Positions 39,463 to 47,898 of a stretch of DNA of 58,553 nt are shown piece after piece. Location: contig CAMLRG010000005.1 of NCBI GenBank assembly GCA_946482335.1, forward strand, positions 1-58,553, read 5' to 3'. Every line of letters begins with the position of its first letter. Positions within the stretch are counted from its first letter, which is position 1. The notes under the pieces were generated by a model, which saw nothing but the letters and a program-made list of their open reading frames with translations, was not told the origin of the DNA and made no database searches. The DNA is from an uncultured Duganella sp. GTDB taxonomy: Bacteria; Pseudomonadota; Gammaproteobacteria; Burkholderiales; Burkholderiaceae. Position numbers and translations under genes: made by a program.

Positions 39463-40857
39463 ATGACAGATCAATTCTCCAAGAAGGCGGAAGCCTGGTC
39501 CGCACGCTTCTCCGAACCCGTTTCCGACCTCGTGAAACGTTACACCGCCTCCGTGTTTTTTGACAAGCGCATGGCCAAGGCCGACATCCAGGGTTCGCTG
39601 GCCCATGCCGACATGCTGGCCGCGCAAGGCATCATCCCGGCCGCCGACCTGGCCGCCATCCAGAAAGGCATGGCGCAAATCGGCGCCGAAATCGACGCCG
39701 GCCAGTTCGAATGGCTGCTGGACCTGGAAGACGTGCACCTGAACATCGAAAAGCGCCTGACCGAGCTGGTTGGCGACGCCGGCAAGCGCCTGCACACCGG
39801 CCGCTCGCGCAACGACCAGGTGGCCACCGATATCCGCCTGTACGTGCGCTCCGCCATCGACGACATCAGCGGCCTGCTGCAACAGTTGCGCGGCGCCCTG
39901 GTCGACCTGGCCGAGAAGAATGCCGACGTGATCCTGCCGGGCTTCACCCATATGCAGGTGGCGCAGCCGATCACTTTCGGCCACCACATGCTGGCTTACG
40001 TCGAAATGTTCGGGCGCGACGTCGAACGCATGCAGGATTGCCGCAAGCGCGTCAACCGCCTGCCGCTGGGCGCCGCCGCCCTGGCCGGCACCACATTCCC
40101 GATCGACCGGCTGCGCGTGGCCAGGACCCTGGGCTTCGACGACGTGTGCCATAACTCGCTGGATGCGGTGTCGGACCGCGATTTTGCGATCGAATTCACG
40201 GCCGCCGCCTCGCTGATCATGACCCACGTGTCGCGCATGTCGGAAGAATTGATCATCTGGATGAGCCCACGGGTGGGCTTCATCGATATCGCCGACCGTT
40301 TCTGCACCGGTTCCTCGATCATGCCGCAGAAGAAAAACCCGGACGTGCCGGAGCTGGCGCGCGGCAAGACCGGCCGGGTTTACGGACACCTGATGGGCCT
40401 GTTGACCCTGATGAAAGGCCAGCCGCTGGCTTATAACAAGGACAACCAGGAAGACAAGGAGCCGCTGTTCGATACCGTCGATACGGTGGTCGACACGCTG
40501 CGCATCTTCGCCGACATGGCGGGCGGCATTACCGTCAAGCCGGAAGCGATGCGGTCGGCGGCCCTGCAAGGCTACGCCACCGCCACCGACCTGGCCGATT
40601 ACCTGGTGAAGAAGGGCCTGCCGTTCCGCGATGCGCACGAGGCGGTGGCGCATGCGGTGCGCGCTTGCGATGACTTGAAGATCGACCTGGCGGAGATGTC
40701 GCTGGAACAGTTGCGCGCCTTCTCGCCGCTGGTGGGGGAGGATGTGTTTGCGGTGCTGACGCTGGAAGGCTCGGTCGCGGCGCGGGATCACGTGGGTGGG
40801 ACGGCGCCGAACCAGGTGCGGGCGGCGATCGCGCGGGTGCGCTCGCAGCTGGCTTAA
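39463..40857 (+). CDS. argH: argininosuccinate lyase
   Basis: A 464-residue enzyme for the last step of arginine synthesis, splitting argininosuccinate into arginine and fumarate. The superfamily signature [12 protein letters not shown] is at about residues 282-293 and holds the catalytic Ser. The N-terminal [33 protein letters not shown] and the catalytic-His region [11 protein letters not shown] are all typical. The length is normal. The TAA stop merges into a composite palindromic repeat. Confidence 0.98.
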   Translation: MTDQFSKKAEAWSARFSEPVSDLVKRYTASVFFDKRMAKADIQGSLAHADMLAAQGIIPAADLAAIQKGMAQIGAEIDAGQFEWLLDLEDVHLNIEKRLTELVGDAGKRLHTGRSRNDQVATDIRLYVRSAIDDISGLLQQLRGALVDLAEKNADVILPGFTHMQVAQPITFGHHMLAYVEMFGRDVERMQDCRKRVNRLPLGAAALAGTTFPIDRLRVARTLGFDDVCHNSLDAVSDRDFAIEFTAAASLIMTHVSRMSEELIIWMSPRVGFIDIADRFCTGSSIMPQKKNPDVPELARGKTGRVYGHLMGLLTLMKGQPLAYNKDNQEDKEPLFDTVDTVVDTLRIFADMAGGITVKPEAMRSAALQGYATATDLADYLVKKGLPFRDAHEAVAHAVRACDDLKIDLAEMSLEQLRAFSPLVGEDVFAVLTLEGSVAARDHVGGTAPNQVRAAIARVRSQLA

Positions 40858-40964
40858 AACCGGTAAACCGGTGTCTGACCCGCAGGGTCAGACACCGAGG
40901 GGCCTGCGGCCGCCGCGTCAGGGGTGCCTGACCCTGCGGGTCAGGCACCTGGTTTACCGGTTTT
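40855..40964. repeat. composite palindromic repeat after argH
   Basis: Begins TAAAACCGGTAAA with the argH stop. Hairpin 1 (40870-40896) has arms GGTGTCTGACCC around GCA, and hairpin 2 (40923-40949) arms GGTGCCTGACCC around TGC. The spacer is GC-rich and holds GCGGCCGCCGCG. The right bracket is TTTACCGGTTTT (40953-40964). This is the most complete copy. Confidence 0.9.
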
Positions 40965-41016
40965 CGGCGGGCAGATAATCCGCTAATATCCTTGCAATAA
41001 CTAATGGAGACAAGTA

Positions 41017-41559
41017 ATGCAAGGATTCCTCCGCCTGTCAGGCTGGCTGGACCGCATCGGCTACCGTTGCGGCCAGTTGGCCAACCTGATGATACTGGCA
41101 TCATGTTTCATCAGCGCCAGCAACGCCATGATCCGTTATGGCTTCGACTGGAGTTCCAATGCCCTGCTCGAAATGCAGTGGTACCTGTTTGGCGCCGCCG
41201 TCATGCTCGGCGCCAGCTACACCTTCCAGCGCAATGAACACGTGCGCGTCGACCTGGTCTACGGCCACGTCTCCGAACGCAAGCAGCTGTGGATCGACGT
41301 CTTCGGCATCATCGTCTTCCTGTTCCCCGCCTGCATCCTGTTCGCCTGGCTGGCGTGGGAATCGCTGTTCATGCCGTCCTGGGACATCATGGAACAATCG
41401 AGCAATGCCGGCGGCTTGCCCCGCTGGCCGATCAAATTCATCGTCCCTTTCGGTTTCGCCCTGCTGACGCTGCAAGGCCTGTCTGAACTGATCAAGCGCA
41501 TCGCCCACCTGGCCGGCAAGGCCAGCCTGGACAGCAAATACGAAAGGCCAGTGCAATGA
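41017..41559 (+). CDS. TRAP transporter small membrane subunit (DctQ type)
   Basis: A 180-residue protein with four hydrophobic segments (near residues 20-37, 48-67, 88-113 and 138-155). It pairs with the large subunit encoded downstream to import a carboxylate-like solute driven by sodium or proton gradients. The family motif NEHVRVDLVYGHVSER follows the second helix. The ATG at 41017 has GGAGA upstream. The frame overlaps the next gene as ATGA. No substrate-binding protein gene is adjacent on either side. Confidence 0.88.
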   Translation: MQGFLRLSGWLDRIGYRCGQLANLMILASCFISASNAMIRYGFDWSSNALLEMQWYLFGAAVMLGASYTFQRNEHVRVDLVYGHVSERKQLWIDVFGIIVFLFPACILFAWLAWESLFMPSWDIMEQSSNAGGLPRWPIKFIVPFGFALLTLQGLSELIKRIAHLAGKASLDSKYERPVQ

Positions 41560-43250
41560 TTCCGTTGGAAATAATGCCGCCGCTGATGTTCGGCGGCCTG
41601 GTCGTGTTCATGCTGGTCGGCTTCCCGGTCGCGTTCTCGCTGCTGGCCGTGGGCTTGTTCTTTGGCTTCATCGCCATATGGCAGGGCTTCTTCGGCCTGC
41701 CCTTCCTGCAGGCGGTGCCGCAGCGGATATTCGGCAGCGTGCTGGCCAATGACCTGCTGCTGGCGATACCGTTCTTTACCTTCATGGGCGCCGTGCTGGA
41801 AAAGTGCCGGCTGGCCGAAGACATGCTCGACTCCATGGGGCGCCTGTTCGGCGGCATCCGCGGGGGATTGGGCTATTCGGTGATCATCGTCGGTTTCATC
41901 CTCGGCGCCATCACCGGCACCGTGGCGGCGCAAGTGATCGCGATGGCCATGATTTCGCTGCCGGTGATGATGCGCTACGGTTACCACATGCGCTACGCCA
42001 CCGGCGTGCTGGCGGCATCGGGTACCATCACCCAACTGGTGCCGCCGTCGCTGGTGCTGGTGGTGCTGGCCGACCAGTTGAAGACGCAGACCGCCGCCGC
42101 CGACGTCGGCAGCATGTACCTGGGCGCCTGGGGCCCCTCGCTGGTGCAGATCGGCCTGTTCGCGCTGTACACCTTCATCCTGTCGCGCATCAAGCCGGGC
42201 TGGCTGCCGGCTGCGCCGCAAAGCGAGCTGGGACCGCGCGGCTGGGAGTTGTGGAAGCAGTGCCTGCGCGGCATCGTGCCGGCCGCGGTGCTGATCTTCA
42301 TGGTCCTTGGCACCATGATGCTGGGCGTGGCCACGCCGACCGAATCGGGCGCCATGGGCGCGCTGGGCGCGGTGATCCTGGCGGCCATCCGCCACCCGGA
42401 ATTCAACCGGCGCGACAAGATCTTCTTCCGCGTCGGGATGGCGGCGCTGCTGGCCGCCGCCCTGGTCGGCGCGCTGGTGCCGGGCGCCAAGCCGGTGGTA
42501 CAGGCGGCGCTGGCGGTGCTGTACGTGTGCGTGGCCTGGGTCGTGTTCCGCGCCAGCCATATCAAGGCGCTGCGCGACCTGATCGTGCTGAGCTACCAGT
42601 CGACCATGCGTTTGACCGCGATGGTGGTGTTCATCCTGATCGGCTCCACCTGCTTCTCCGTGGTGTTCCAGGGGGTGGACGGCGGGCTGTGGGTGGAACA
42701 CCTGTTCAGCGGCATCCCCGGCGGCTGGATCGGCTTCCTGCTGGTGGTGAACCTGTTCGTATTCTTCCTGGCCTTCTTCCTCGATTTCTTCGAGATCGCC
42801 TTCATCGTGGTTCCGATGCTGGCGCCGGTGGCGCAAAAGATCCTGGCGCCGGAACTGGAACCGATGATGGGCAGCCCGGAAGCGGCGGCGTCGGCGGCAC
42901 TGGTGTGGTTCGGCGTGATGCTGTGCGTGAATATGCAAACCTCTTTCATGCACCCGCCGTTCGGCTTCGCCCTGTTCTACCTGCGCGGCGTGGCGCCGAA
43001 GGAAGTGAAATCGTCCGACATCTACTGGGGCGCCCTGCCCTGGGTCGGCCTGCAAATGCTGATGGTGCTGCTGGTGGCGGCCCTGCCGCAAACCGTCACG
43101 GCCTTCCTCGACCGCGGCACGGCCGGCAAGGTGGAGTCGGGCGACCTGCAAATCGAGCAGCCTGCGGTTCCCGATTCGCTGCCCGTCCCCAAGCAGGACG
43201 ACGAACCGCCGGAACTGAACTTCTCCCAGCCGGAAGAAGAGAAGAAATAA
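41556..43250 (+). CDS. TRAP transporter large membrane subunit (DctM type)
   Basis: A 564-residue permease, longer than the usual 425-450. It belongs to the longer TRAP group annotated for mannitol or chloroaromatic compounds. Many hydrophobic segments are visible, with FFTFMGAVLEKCRLAEDML and the family block GTVAAQVIAMAMISLPVMMRYGY. The extra length includes two additional segments near residues 290-345 (ILAAIRHPEFNRRDKIF to LAVLYVCVAWVVF) and an acidic hydrophilic tail. It overlaps the small subunit gene as ATGA. The substrate is unknown. Confidence 0.88.
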   Translation: MIPLEIMPPLMFGGLVVFMLVGFPVAFSLLAVGLFFGFIAIWQGFFGLPFLQAVPQRIFGSVLANDLLLAIPFFTFMGAVLEKCRLAEDMLDSMGRLFGGIRGGLGYSVIIVGFILGAITGTVAAQVIAMAMISLPVMMRYGYHMRYATGVLAASGTITQLVPPSLVLVVLADQLKTQTAAADVGSMYLGAWGPSLVQIGLFALYTFILSRIKPGWLPAAPQSELGPRGWELWKQCLRGIVPAAVLIFMVLGTMMLGVATPTESGAMGALGAVILAAIRHPEFNRRDKIFFRVGMAALLAAALVGALVPGAKPVVQAALAVLYVCVAWVVFRASHIKALRDLIVLSYQSTMRLTAMVVFILIGSTCFSVVFQGVDGGLWVEHLFSGIPGGWIGFLLVVNLFVFFLAFFLDFFEIAFIVVPMLAPVAQKILAPELEPMMGSPEAAASAALVWFGVMLCVNMQTSFMHPPFGFALFYLRGVAPKEVKSSDIYWGALPWVGLQMLMVLLVAALPQTVTAFLDRGTAGKVESGDLQIEQPAVPDSLPVPKQDDEPPELNFSQPEEEKK

Positions 43251-43262
43251 AAGCGCTGCCAA

Positions 43263-43283
43263 GCGCCGGCGCCATGCCGGCGC
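43263..43283. terminator. hairpin between convergent TRAP and DUF4124 genes
   Basis: GCGCCGGC and GCCGGCGC form an 8-bp GC stem with a 5-base loop in a 39-bp gap. There is no T tract, so it is weak as an intrinsic terminator, but it can serve either strand. Confidence 0.4.
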
Positions 43284-43289
43284 GGTCCG

Positions 43290-43760
43290 CTAGTCGAGCG
43301 GGCCGCAGGCGGCCCTGGTGTAATCGGCCTCCAGGCGGTCAATATCGGCCTGGGTCTTGGCCATGGCGTCGAGCTGGGAGTTGCGGCGGTTGTCGTTGCG
43401 CTGCCCGTACAATTCTTCGCGCCGCTTGCGCAGTGCGTCGCAGTCGGCCTTGGTGGGGCGCTTGTTGGCAGCGGCCTCCTTCGCCTCCTCTTCCTCCACC
43501 TTGGCTTGCCGCTCGCGCTCTTCGCGGTTGCGGGCCGCCAGCTGCTGCACGCGTTCGCGCTCTTCCTGCGCGCGCGCCTGGGCTGCCTTCGACTGGGCCG
43601 GCGTCGGCGGCGGCGGCACGTCGAGTTCCTCCCCGCCTTTGGCACAGGGCATGGACTGGTAGGTCACCTTGCCCTCCGTCTTGCATTTGTACAGTCCCTG
43701 CGCGCCGGCCTGCGATGCGGCGGCCATTGCCAAGGCTGCGAATAACAGCGCTTTGTTCAT
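43290..43760 (-). CDS. DUF4124 family exported protein
   Basis: A 156-residue protein with signal peptide MNKALLFAALAMAAASQAGA. The DUF4124 domain at the mature N-terminus has LYKCKTEGKVTYQSMPC with the two Cys. A long charged coiled coil follows (about residues 60-140), rich in Glu, Arg and Ala, and the end is DYTRAACGPLD. The family is common in betaproteobacteria and of unknown function, presumably periplasmic. The ATG at 43760 is preceded by a GGAG-type site. It lies just downstream of the VOC protein gene. Confidence 0.87.
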   Translation of the reverse strand: MNKALLFAALAMAAASQAGAQGLYKCKTEGKVTYQSMPCAKGGEELDVPPPPTPAQSKAAQARAQEERERVQQLAARNREERERQAKVEEEEAKEAAANKRPTKADCDALRKRREELYGQRNDNRRNSQLDAMAKTQADIDRLEADYTRAACGPLD

Positions 43761-43764
43761 ACGC

Positions 43765-44145
43765 CTACTCCCAATGGGTCTGGGTCAGGAATTTGAGCCG
43801 GTTGCGGTCAGGATCGAGGACCGACATCACGCGCAGGTCGGGACCGAGACCATTGTTCGGCGGCTGCTCGACATTCACGCCGTACTCCAGGAAATCGTCG
43901 TACAGCGCATCCACGTCCGGTACGTAGAAGTGTACCAACCCGCCGGGCTGGCAATCGCCCGTATGCTCGGTCAGGAACAGCTCCATGCCGTCGAACAGCA
44001 TCGAGGCGAACACCGGCAAGCCGGGCTCGAACTGGTGCGTCCACTCTTCGCGGAACCCAAGCGATTCATAGAACAGCTTGCTGGCGGCATAACTGGCCAC
44101 CCGCAGCGCCGGCACCACCCGCTGCATCTCGCGTTTTGCGCCCAT
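43765..44145 (-). CDS. VOC (glyoxalase/bleomycin-resistance) superfamily protein
   Basis: A 126-residue protein with the two beta-alpha-beta-beta-beta units of the VOC fold: VVPALRVASYAASKLFYESLGFRE, then LVHFYVPDVDALYDDFLEYGV, and the end LRVMSVLDPDRNRLKFL. Such proteins bind drugs or act as metal-dependent enzymes. The first His ligand position is not clear. The form FYESLGF...QFEPGLP resembles bleomycin-resistance-like proteins. The ATG at 44145 has GGGGAG six bases upstream and is preferred to a GTG at 44151. Confidence 0.8.
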   Translation of the reverse strand: MGAKREMQRVVPALRVASYAASKLFYESLGFREEWTHQFEPGLPVFASMLFDGMELFLTEHTGDCQPGGLVHFYVPDVDALYDDFLEYGVNVEQPPNNGLGPDLRVMSVLDPDRNRLKFLTQTHWE

Positions 44146-44186
44146 GCTCACTCCCCCGATCGGTTTGCCCTACGGGGAAGTGTACC

Positions 44187-44849
44187 TCAATGCTTGTGCG
44201 CGATCATGTTGGAGAGGACGCTGAAGGCGGCGCCCGTGTGTTCCTTCTCCAGCAGCAGGGTGAGCTCGGTGTGGGTCGAGATCAGGTTGATCAGGTTGAC
44301 CTTGTCCCATGCCAGTTTCTTGAGGATGGCGTGGTAAATGCCGGGCGTGCGCCAGGAATCGGCGGTCAGCTGCAGGGTGACGGCGTTGAGGTTTTCCAGC
44401 CGCGCCAACAGGCGCTCGCCGGCAAACATCTGTTCCACCATGCCGATGAACGGCCGGCTGCAAATCACCACCACTTCTTCGCTGCCACGGGTCACGGTCA
44501 GGTACAGGCCGTGGCCGGTTCCGGCGCGCTCCAGCAACTGGCGATGGCAATCGTCGATGCGCTCGGAGCGGCGGAACGTGAATTCGACGAGGTCGGTACG
44601 TGCCGTCAGCTGGCCCGATTGCTGGGCCAGCACCAGTTCCTGCGTCTCCCTGTCCGGCAAGCGTTCAGCCACGCGGCGCAAGGCCATCACCACCGCGGCC
44701 TGGCCAACGGGCTTCCACAGGTCGTTCTGGAGCTGCGGTTGCAGCTGGCGCGCCAGTTCCGACAAATTGATCAAGCCACGGCGCAAGCCTTCACTCAGGA
44801 AGGGCGACTCCGTGACGATCCTTTCGACTTTGGTAGAAATAGACAACAT
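44187..44849 (-). CDS. ACT-like domain protein, unknown function
   Basis: A 220-residue soluble protein beginning MLSISTKVERIVTESPFLSEG. The C-terminal 60 residues (GIYHAILKKLAWDKVNLINLISTHTELTLLLEKE) resemble an ACT domain of the aspartate kinase kind, which senses amino acids. The N-terminal part looks helical and could bind DNA, but no clear motif was found. The start at 44849 is preferred over an upstream ATG because of GAGGG upstream, though its spacing is long. Two 18-bp direct repeats lie 24 bp upstream of the start and suggest self-regulation or an activator site. Confidence 0.65.
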   Translation of the reverse strand: MLSISTKVERIVTESPFLSEGLRRGLINLSELARQLQPQLQNDLWKPVGQAAVVMALRRVAERLPDRETQELVLAQQSGQLTARTDLVEFTFRRSERIDDCHRQLLERAGTGHGLYLTVTRGSEEVVVICSRPFIGMVEQMFAGERLLARLENLNAVTLQLTADSWRTPGIYHAILKKLAWDKVNLINLISTHTELTLLLEKEHTGAAFSVLSNMIAHKH

Positions 44850-45216
44850 AAGTGATGCGCCCTCACTAAGTGGTACGGCAAACAAATGACTCGTACGCCA
44901 AACAAATGACGGGCTAGTGTAAATCCGAGAATTCAACTAGTGCAACTTGGACGTGACAATTTGATACATGTTTGTGTTGCATCAAACACGAAACTAGAAA
45001 AAACCCTCTATTTCGTTGCAACTTCCCGACAAAAACCCTCAATCGTGCGCCATCGGGAACAAAGCCGGGCTAGGCGGACCGCCCCAGATATGTAATCAAA
45101 TGTCTGAAACTGAACAAAATCCGTGTAACTGACTTATTTCGAAACTTTTTTGACTCGCCCAAAAAAGAGGCATAACTTCCCGCTCTCCCAACCACCACAG
45201 CTCATAAGGAGAGCCG
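44850..45216. other. 367-bp intergenic region
   Basis: Separates the divergent ACT-like and M4 protease genes. The left end holds the direct repeats described separately. The middle is AT-rich, with TGTTTG and CAAACA arms around 44970-44989, and a GGAGAG ribosome-binding site stands just before 45217. No gene was found in it; both promoters must lie here. Confidence 0.6.
44873..44910. promoter_or_regulatory. tandem 18-bp direct repeats
   Basis: GTACGGCAAACAAATGAC (44873-44890) and GTACGCCAAACAAATGAC (44893-44910) differ at one base and repeat with a 20-bp period, two helical turns, so bound proteins would line up on one face of the DNA. They sit just upstream of the ACT-like gene. Confidence 0.55.
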
Positions 45217-47739
45217 ATGAAACTTCGCAAAAGCCTGCTGGCTGCGGCCATTGCCGCACTGCCTTTCGCCCCTGCAGCAGCCGGTGCCCTGCCGGAAGGC
45301 CTGATGGCCGCCCCGGCCCAGCCGATGAGCGCCGACGCCAAGGCCCAACTGGCCGCCCGGCTGGACGCACTGCGCGCCGCCGCCGGCCTCGATAGCGAGC
45401 ATGGCTACAAACTGCGCGAACAACACCCGGGCGCCAACGGCCAGCGCGTCTCGCGCGCGGACCACACTTTCCAGGGCTTGCGGGTGTTCGGGTCCGAGTC
45501 GGTCGTCGTGACCGATGAAAACGGCGACATCGTCAGCGAGTCCGCTTCCACCCGCCGCAACGGCCTGGATGCATCGCGCGCTGCCAAGGCTGCCGGCAAG
45601 GGCGCACCGGACACCACCCCGGCTTTCAACGCCGACGAAGCGATCCGCATTGCCGTCTCGCGCATCGGCGCCAGCGTGCACCGCTGGAAGCCGGAAGCCG
45701 AACTGCTGTTGTGGCCCGTCGTGAAAACCGTGCGCACCAAGGAAGCTGCCAACAAGCCGGAAAGCAAGCTGAATGCCCTCGACCTGGAGGAAGTGGTCGA
45801 CCACTACGAGCTGGCCTATCTGGTCAAGACCCGTATGTCCAAGGATAAGCGCCCGATCTTCACCGACACCGTGATCAACGCCCAGACCGGCGCCATCATC
45901 AAGCAATGGGATGCGCTGCAAACCGTGACCGGCACCGGCAACAGCCAGTACAACGGCCAGGTGCCGATCCAGACTTCGCTGTCCGGCTCCACCTACCGCA
46001 TGCTGGACTCGACCCGCGGCACCGGCGGCACCTTCGGCGGCATGGCGATCACCAACGCCAACCACGCGCCGGAATCGAACCCGACCCCGGGCAGCATCTA
46101 CACCAACAGCACCAACACCTGGGGCGACGGCCAGCAATACGTCAGCGGCGGCAGCACCACCAATGCCAACGGCCAGACCGCGGCGGTCAATGCGCTGTGG
46201 GGCTTGATGAATACCTACGACACGATGAAGAACGTGTTGAACTGGTCTTCGCTGGACGGCAACAACACCGCCACCTATATCGCCGTCCACGTCGACAACA
46301 ATTACGACAACGCTTTCTTCGACCCGAACTGCAAGTGCATGTACATCGGCGACGGCGGCACCATGTTCTACAACCTGGGCTCGATCGACGTGATCGGCCA
46401 CGAAATGGGCCACGGCGTGATCGATGCCACGTCCAACCTGACCTACTCCGGCGAGTCGGGCGGCCTGAACGAGTCGAACTCGGACATCATCGGCGAGGCG
46501 GTGGAAGCCTACGCGCGCGCCGGCGGCACCGGCACCGCCATCCCCTCCACGGGCAACGATTGGATGATGGGCAAGGAAATCAGCCGCAGCGGCAACCCGC
46601 TGCGCTGGATGTGGAAGCCTTCCAAGGACGGCAAGTCCAAGGATGCCTGGAGCAGCACCCTGGGCAGCCTGAACGTACACTACTCCTCGGGCCCGAACAA
46701 CCGGATGTTCTACTTCCTGTCCAAAGGCTCCAACTCGTCCTCCTCGAGCGAGATGTACAGCCCTTACCTGACCAAGCAGCCGTTGGCGATGACCGGTATC
46801 GGCACCGACAAGGCTTTCCGCATCTGGTTCAAGGCGGCCACCTCGAAGTTCACGTCGTCGACCAACTACGCCACCGCGCGCACCAAGGTGCTGGAAGCGG
46901 CGCAGGAACTGTATGGCATCGACAGTCCTGAAGCGATCGCCGTCAAGCGCGCCTACGCGGCAATCAACGTCGGCACCGACGTCGATGAAGCGGGCGCCGG
47001 CGGCGTGTCCATCACCACCCAGCCGAACAGCATCACCGTCGCGCCGGGAGCCACGGCGTCGTTCAGCGTGGCGGCATCGGGCGGCACCGCGCCTTACAGC
47101 TACAAGTGGTACCGCAACGGCACCCAGATCACGGGCGCCACCTCGGCCACTTATTCCTTCACAGCGCAGACTGCCGACAACGGCGCCGTATTCAACGCCG
47201 TGGTCAGCGATTCCTCCTCGCCGGTGAAGACGGCCACCTCCAACAACGCCACCCTGACCGTGGGCAGCACCCCGCCCAACGAACTGGTGGTCAACGGCAG
47301 CTTTGAGTCGGGCACTTCGCCGTGGGCCGGCAACACTGGCGTGATCGGCAACTACAGCGGCCAGACCGCCTACGACGGCACCCGCTTCGCCTGGCTGGGC
47401 GGCAATGGCACGACGGCCACGGAAGCGCTGTACCAGACCGTGACCATCCCGTCCACCGCAACGGCGGCGAACTTCACCTTCGCGCTGCATATCGATACCG
47501 CGGAATCGGGCTCCACCGTGTATGACAAGCTGGTGGTGACCGTGAAGAATTCTTCCGGCACTACCCTGGGCACGCTGGCGACCTATTCCAATGCCAACGC
47601 GGCAAGCGGGTACCAGATCCGCAGCTTCAGCCTGCTGCCTTATAAGGGCCAGTCCGTCCGCCTGCACTTCAACATGACGGAAGACTCTTCGCTGCAGACT
47701 TCCTTCGTGGTGGATAAGGTCAGCTTGCAAGTCCAGTAA
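45217..47739 (+). CDS. secreted M4 family neutral metalloprotease
   Basis: An 840-residue thermolysin-family protease. It has a signal peptide (residues 1-25), an N-terminal propeptide with the FTP and PepSY-like regions to about 230, and the catalytic domain (about 240-590). The active site is VIGHEMGHGVIDATSNLTY near residue 394 and GGLNESNSDIIGE near 418, which give the three zinc ligands and the catalytic Glu. An Ig-like beta domain follows (ITVAPGATASFSVAASGG), about 600-685, then a C-terminal carbohydrate-binding-like or PPC-like domain. It is likely autoprocessed and secreted by type II secretion. The upstream AAGGAGAG site fixes the start at 45217. Confidence 0.95.
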   Translation: MKLRKSLLAAAIAALPFAPAAAGALPEGLMAAPAQPMSADAKAQLAARLDALRAAAGLDSEHGYKLREQHPGANGQRVSRADHTFQGLRVFGSESVVVTDENGDIVSESASTRRNGLDASRAAKAAGKGAPDTTPAFNADEAIRIAVSRIGASVHRWKPEAELLLWPVVKTVRTKEAANKPESKLNALDLEEVVDHYELAYLVKTRMSKDKRPIFTDTVINAQTGAIIKQWDALQTVTGTGNSQYNGQVPIQTSLSGSTYRMLDSTRGTGGTFGGMAITNANHAPESNPTPGSIYTNSTNTWGDGQQYVSGGSTTNANGQTAAVNALWGLMNTYDTMKNVLNWSSLDGNNTATYIAVHVDNNYDNAFFDPNCKCMYIGDGGTMFYNLGSIDVIGHEMGHGVIDATSNLTYSGESGGLNESNSDIIGEAVEAYARAGGTGTAIPSTGNDWMMGKEISRSGNPLRWMWKPSKDGKSKDAWSSTLGSLNVHYSSGPNNRMFYFLSKGSNSSSSSEMYSPYLTKQPLAMTGIGTDKAFRIWFKAATSKFTSSTNYATARTKVLEAAQELYGIDSPEAIAVKRAYAAINVGTDVDEAGAGGVSITTQPNSITVAPGATASFSVAASGGTAPYSYKWYRNGTQITGATSATYSFTAQTADNGAVFNAVVSDSSSPVKTATSNNATLTVGSTPPNELVVNGSFESGTSPWAGNTGVIGNYSGQTAYDGTRFAWLGGNGTTATEALYQTVTIPSTATAANFTFALHIDTAESGSTVYDKLVVTVKNSSGTTLGTLATYSNANAASGYQIRSFSLLPYKGQSVRLHFNMTEDSSLQTSFVVDKVSLQVQ

Positions 47740-47792
47740 AACCGGCAAACCGGTGTCTGACCCATCGGGTCAGACACCTGCCTTACCGGTTT
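47737..47792. repeat. palindromic repeat after the M4 protease gene
   Basis: Starts TAAAACCGGCAAACC with the protease stop; a single hairpin (47752-47778) has arms GGTGTCTGACCC around ATC, and the right bracket TTACCGGTTT is at 47783-47792. It is a one-hairpin version of the composite element and probably a terminator. Confidence 0.85.
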
Positions 47793-47898
47793 CGCAGCTT
47801 GTGCAGCTATCGTCATACGAAAGTACGATCGCTGCACAAGTCCGCTTTCCCCTCCGCTGCGGTGCTAAGATGTGCGCCTCGATTTTCAAGGAGGCAGC

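Noticed and set aside
38884..40791. long minus-strand frame covering argH and ending in the SnoaL-like protein
   Set aside because: Only the last 171 residues, from ATG at 39399, have a signal peptide and a ribosome-binding site; the rest is the shadow of argH.
41259..43262. 667-residue minus-strand frame opposite the TRAP genes
   Set aside because: His/Gln-rich shadow composition; the two plus-strand TRAP genes explain the region.
45202..47748. 848-residue minus-strand frame opposite the M4 protease
   Set aside because: The protease is confirmed by its zinc motifs; the antisense product has no such features.
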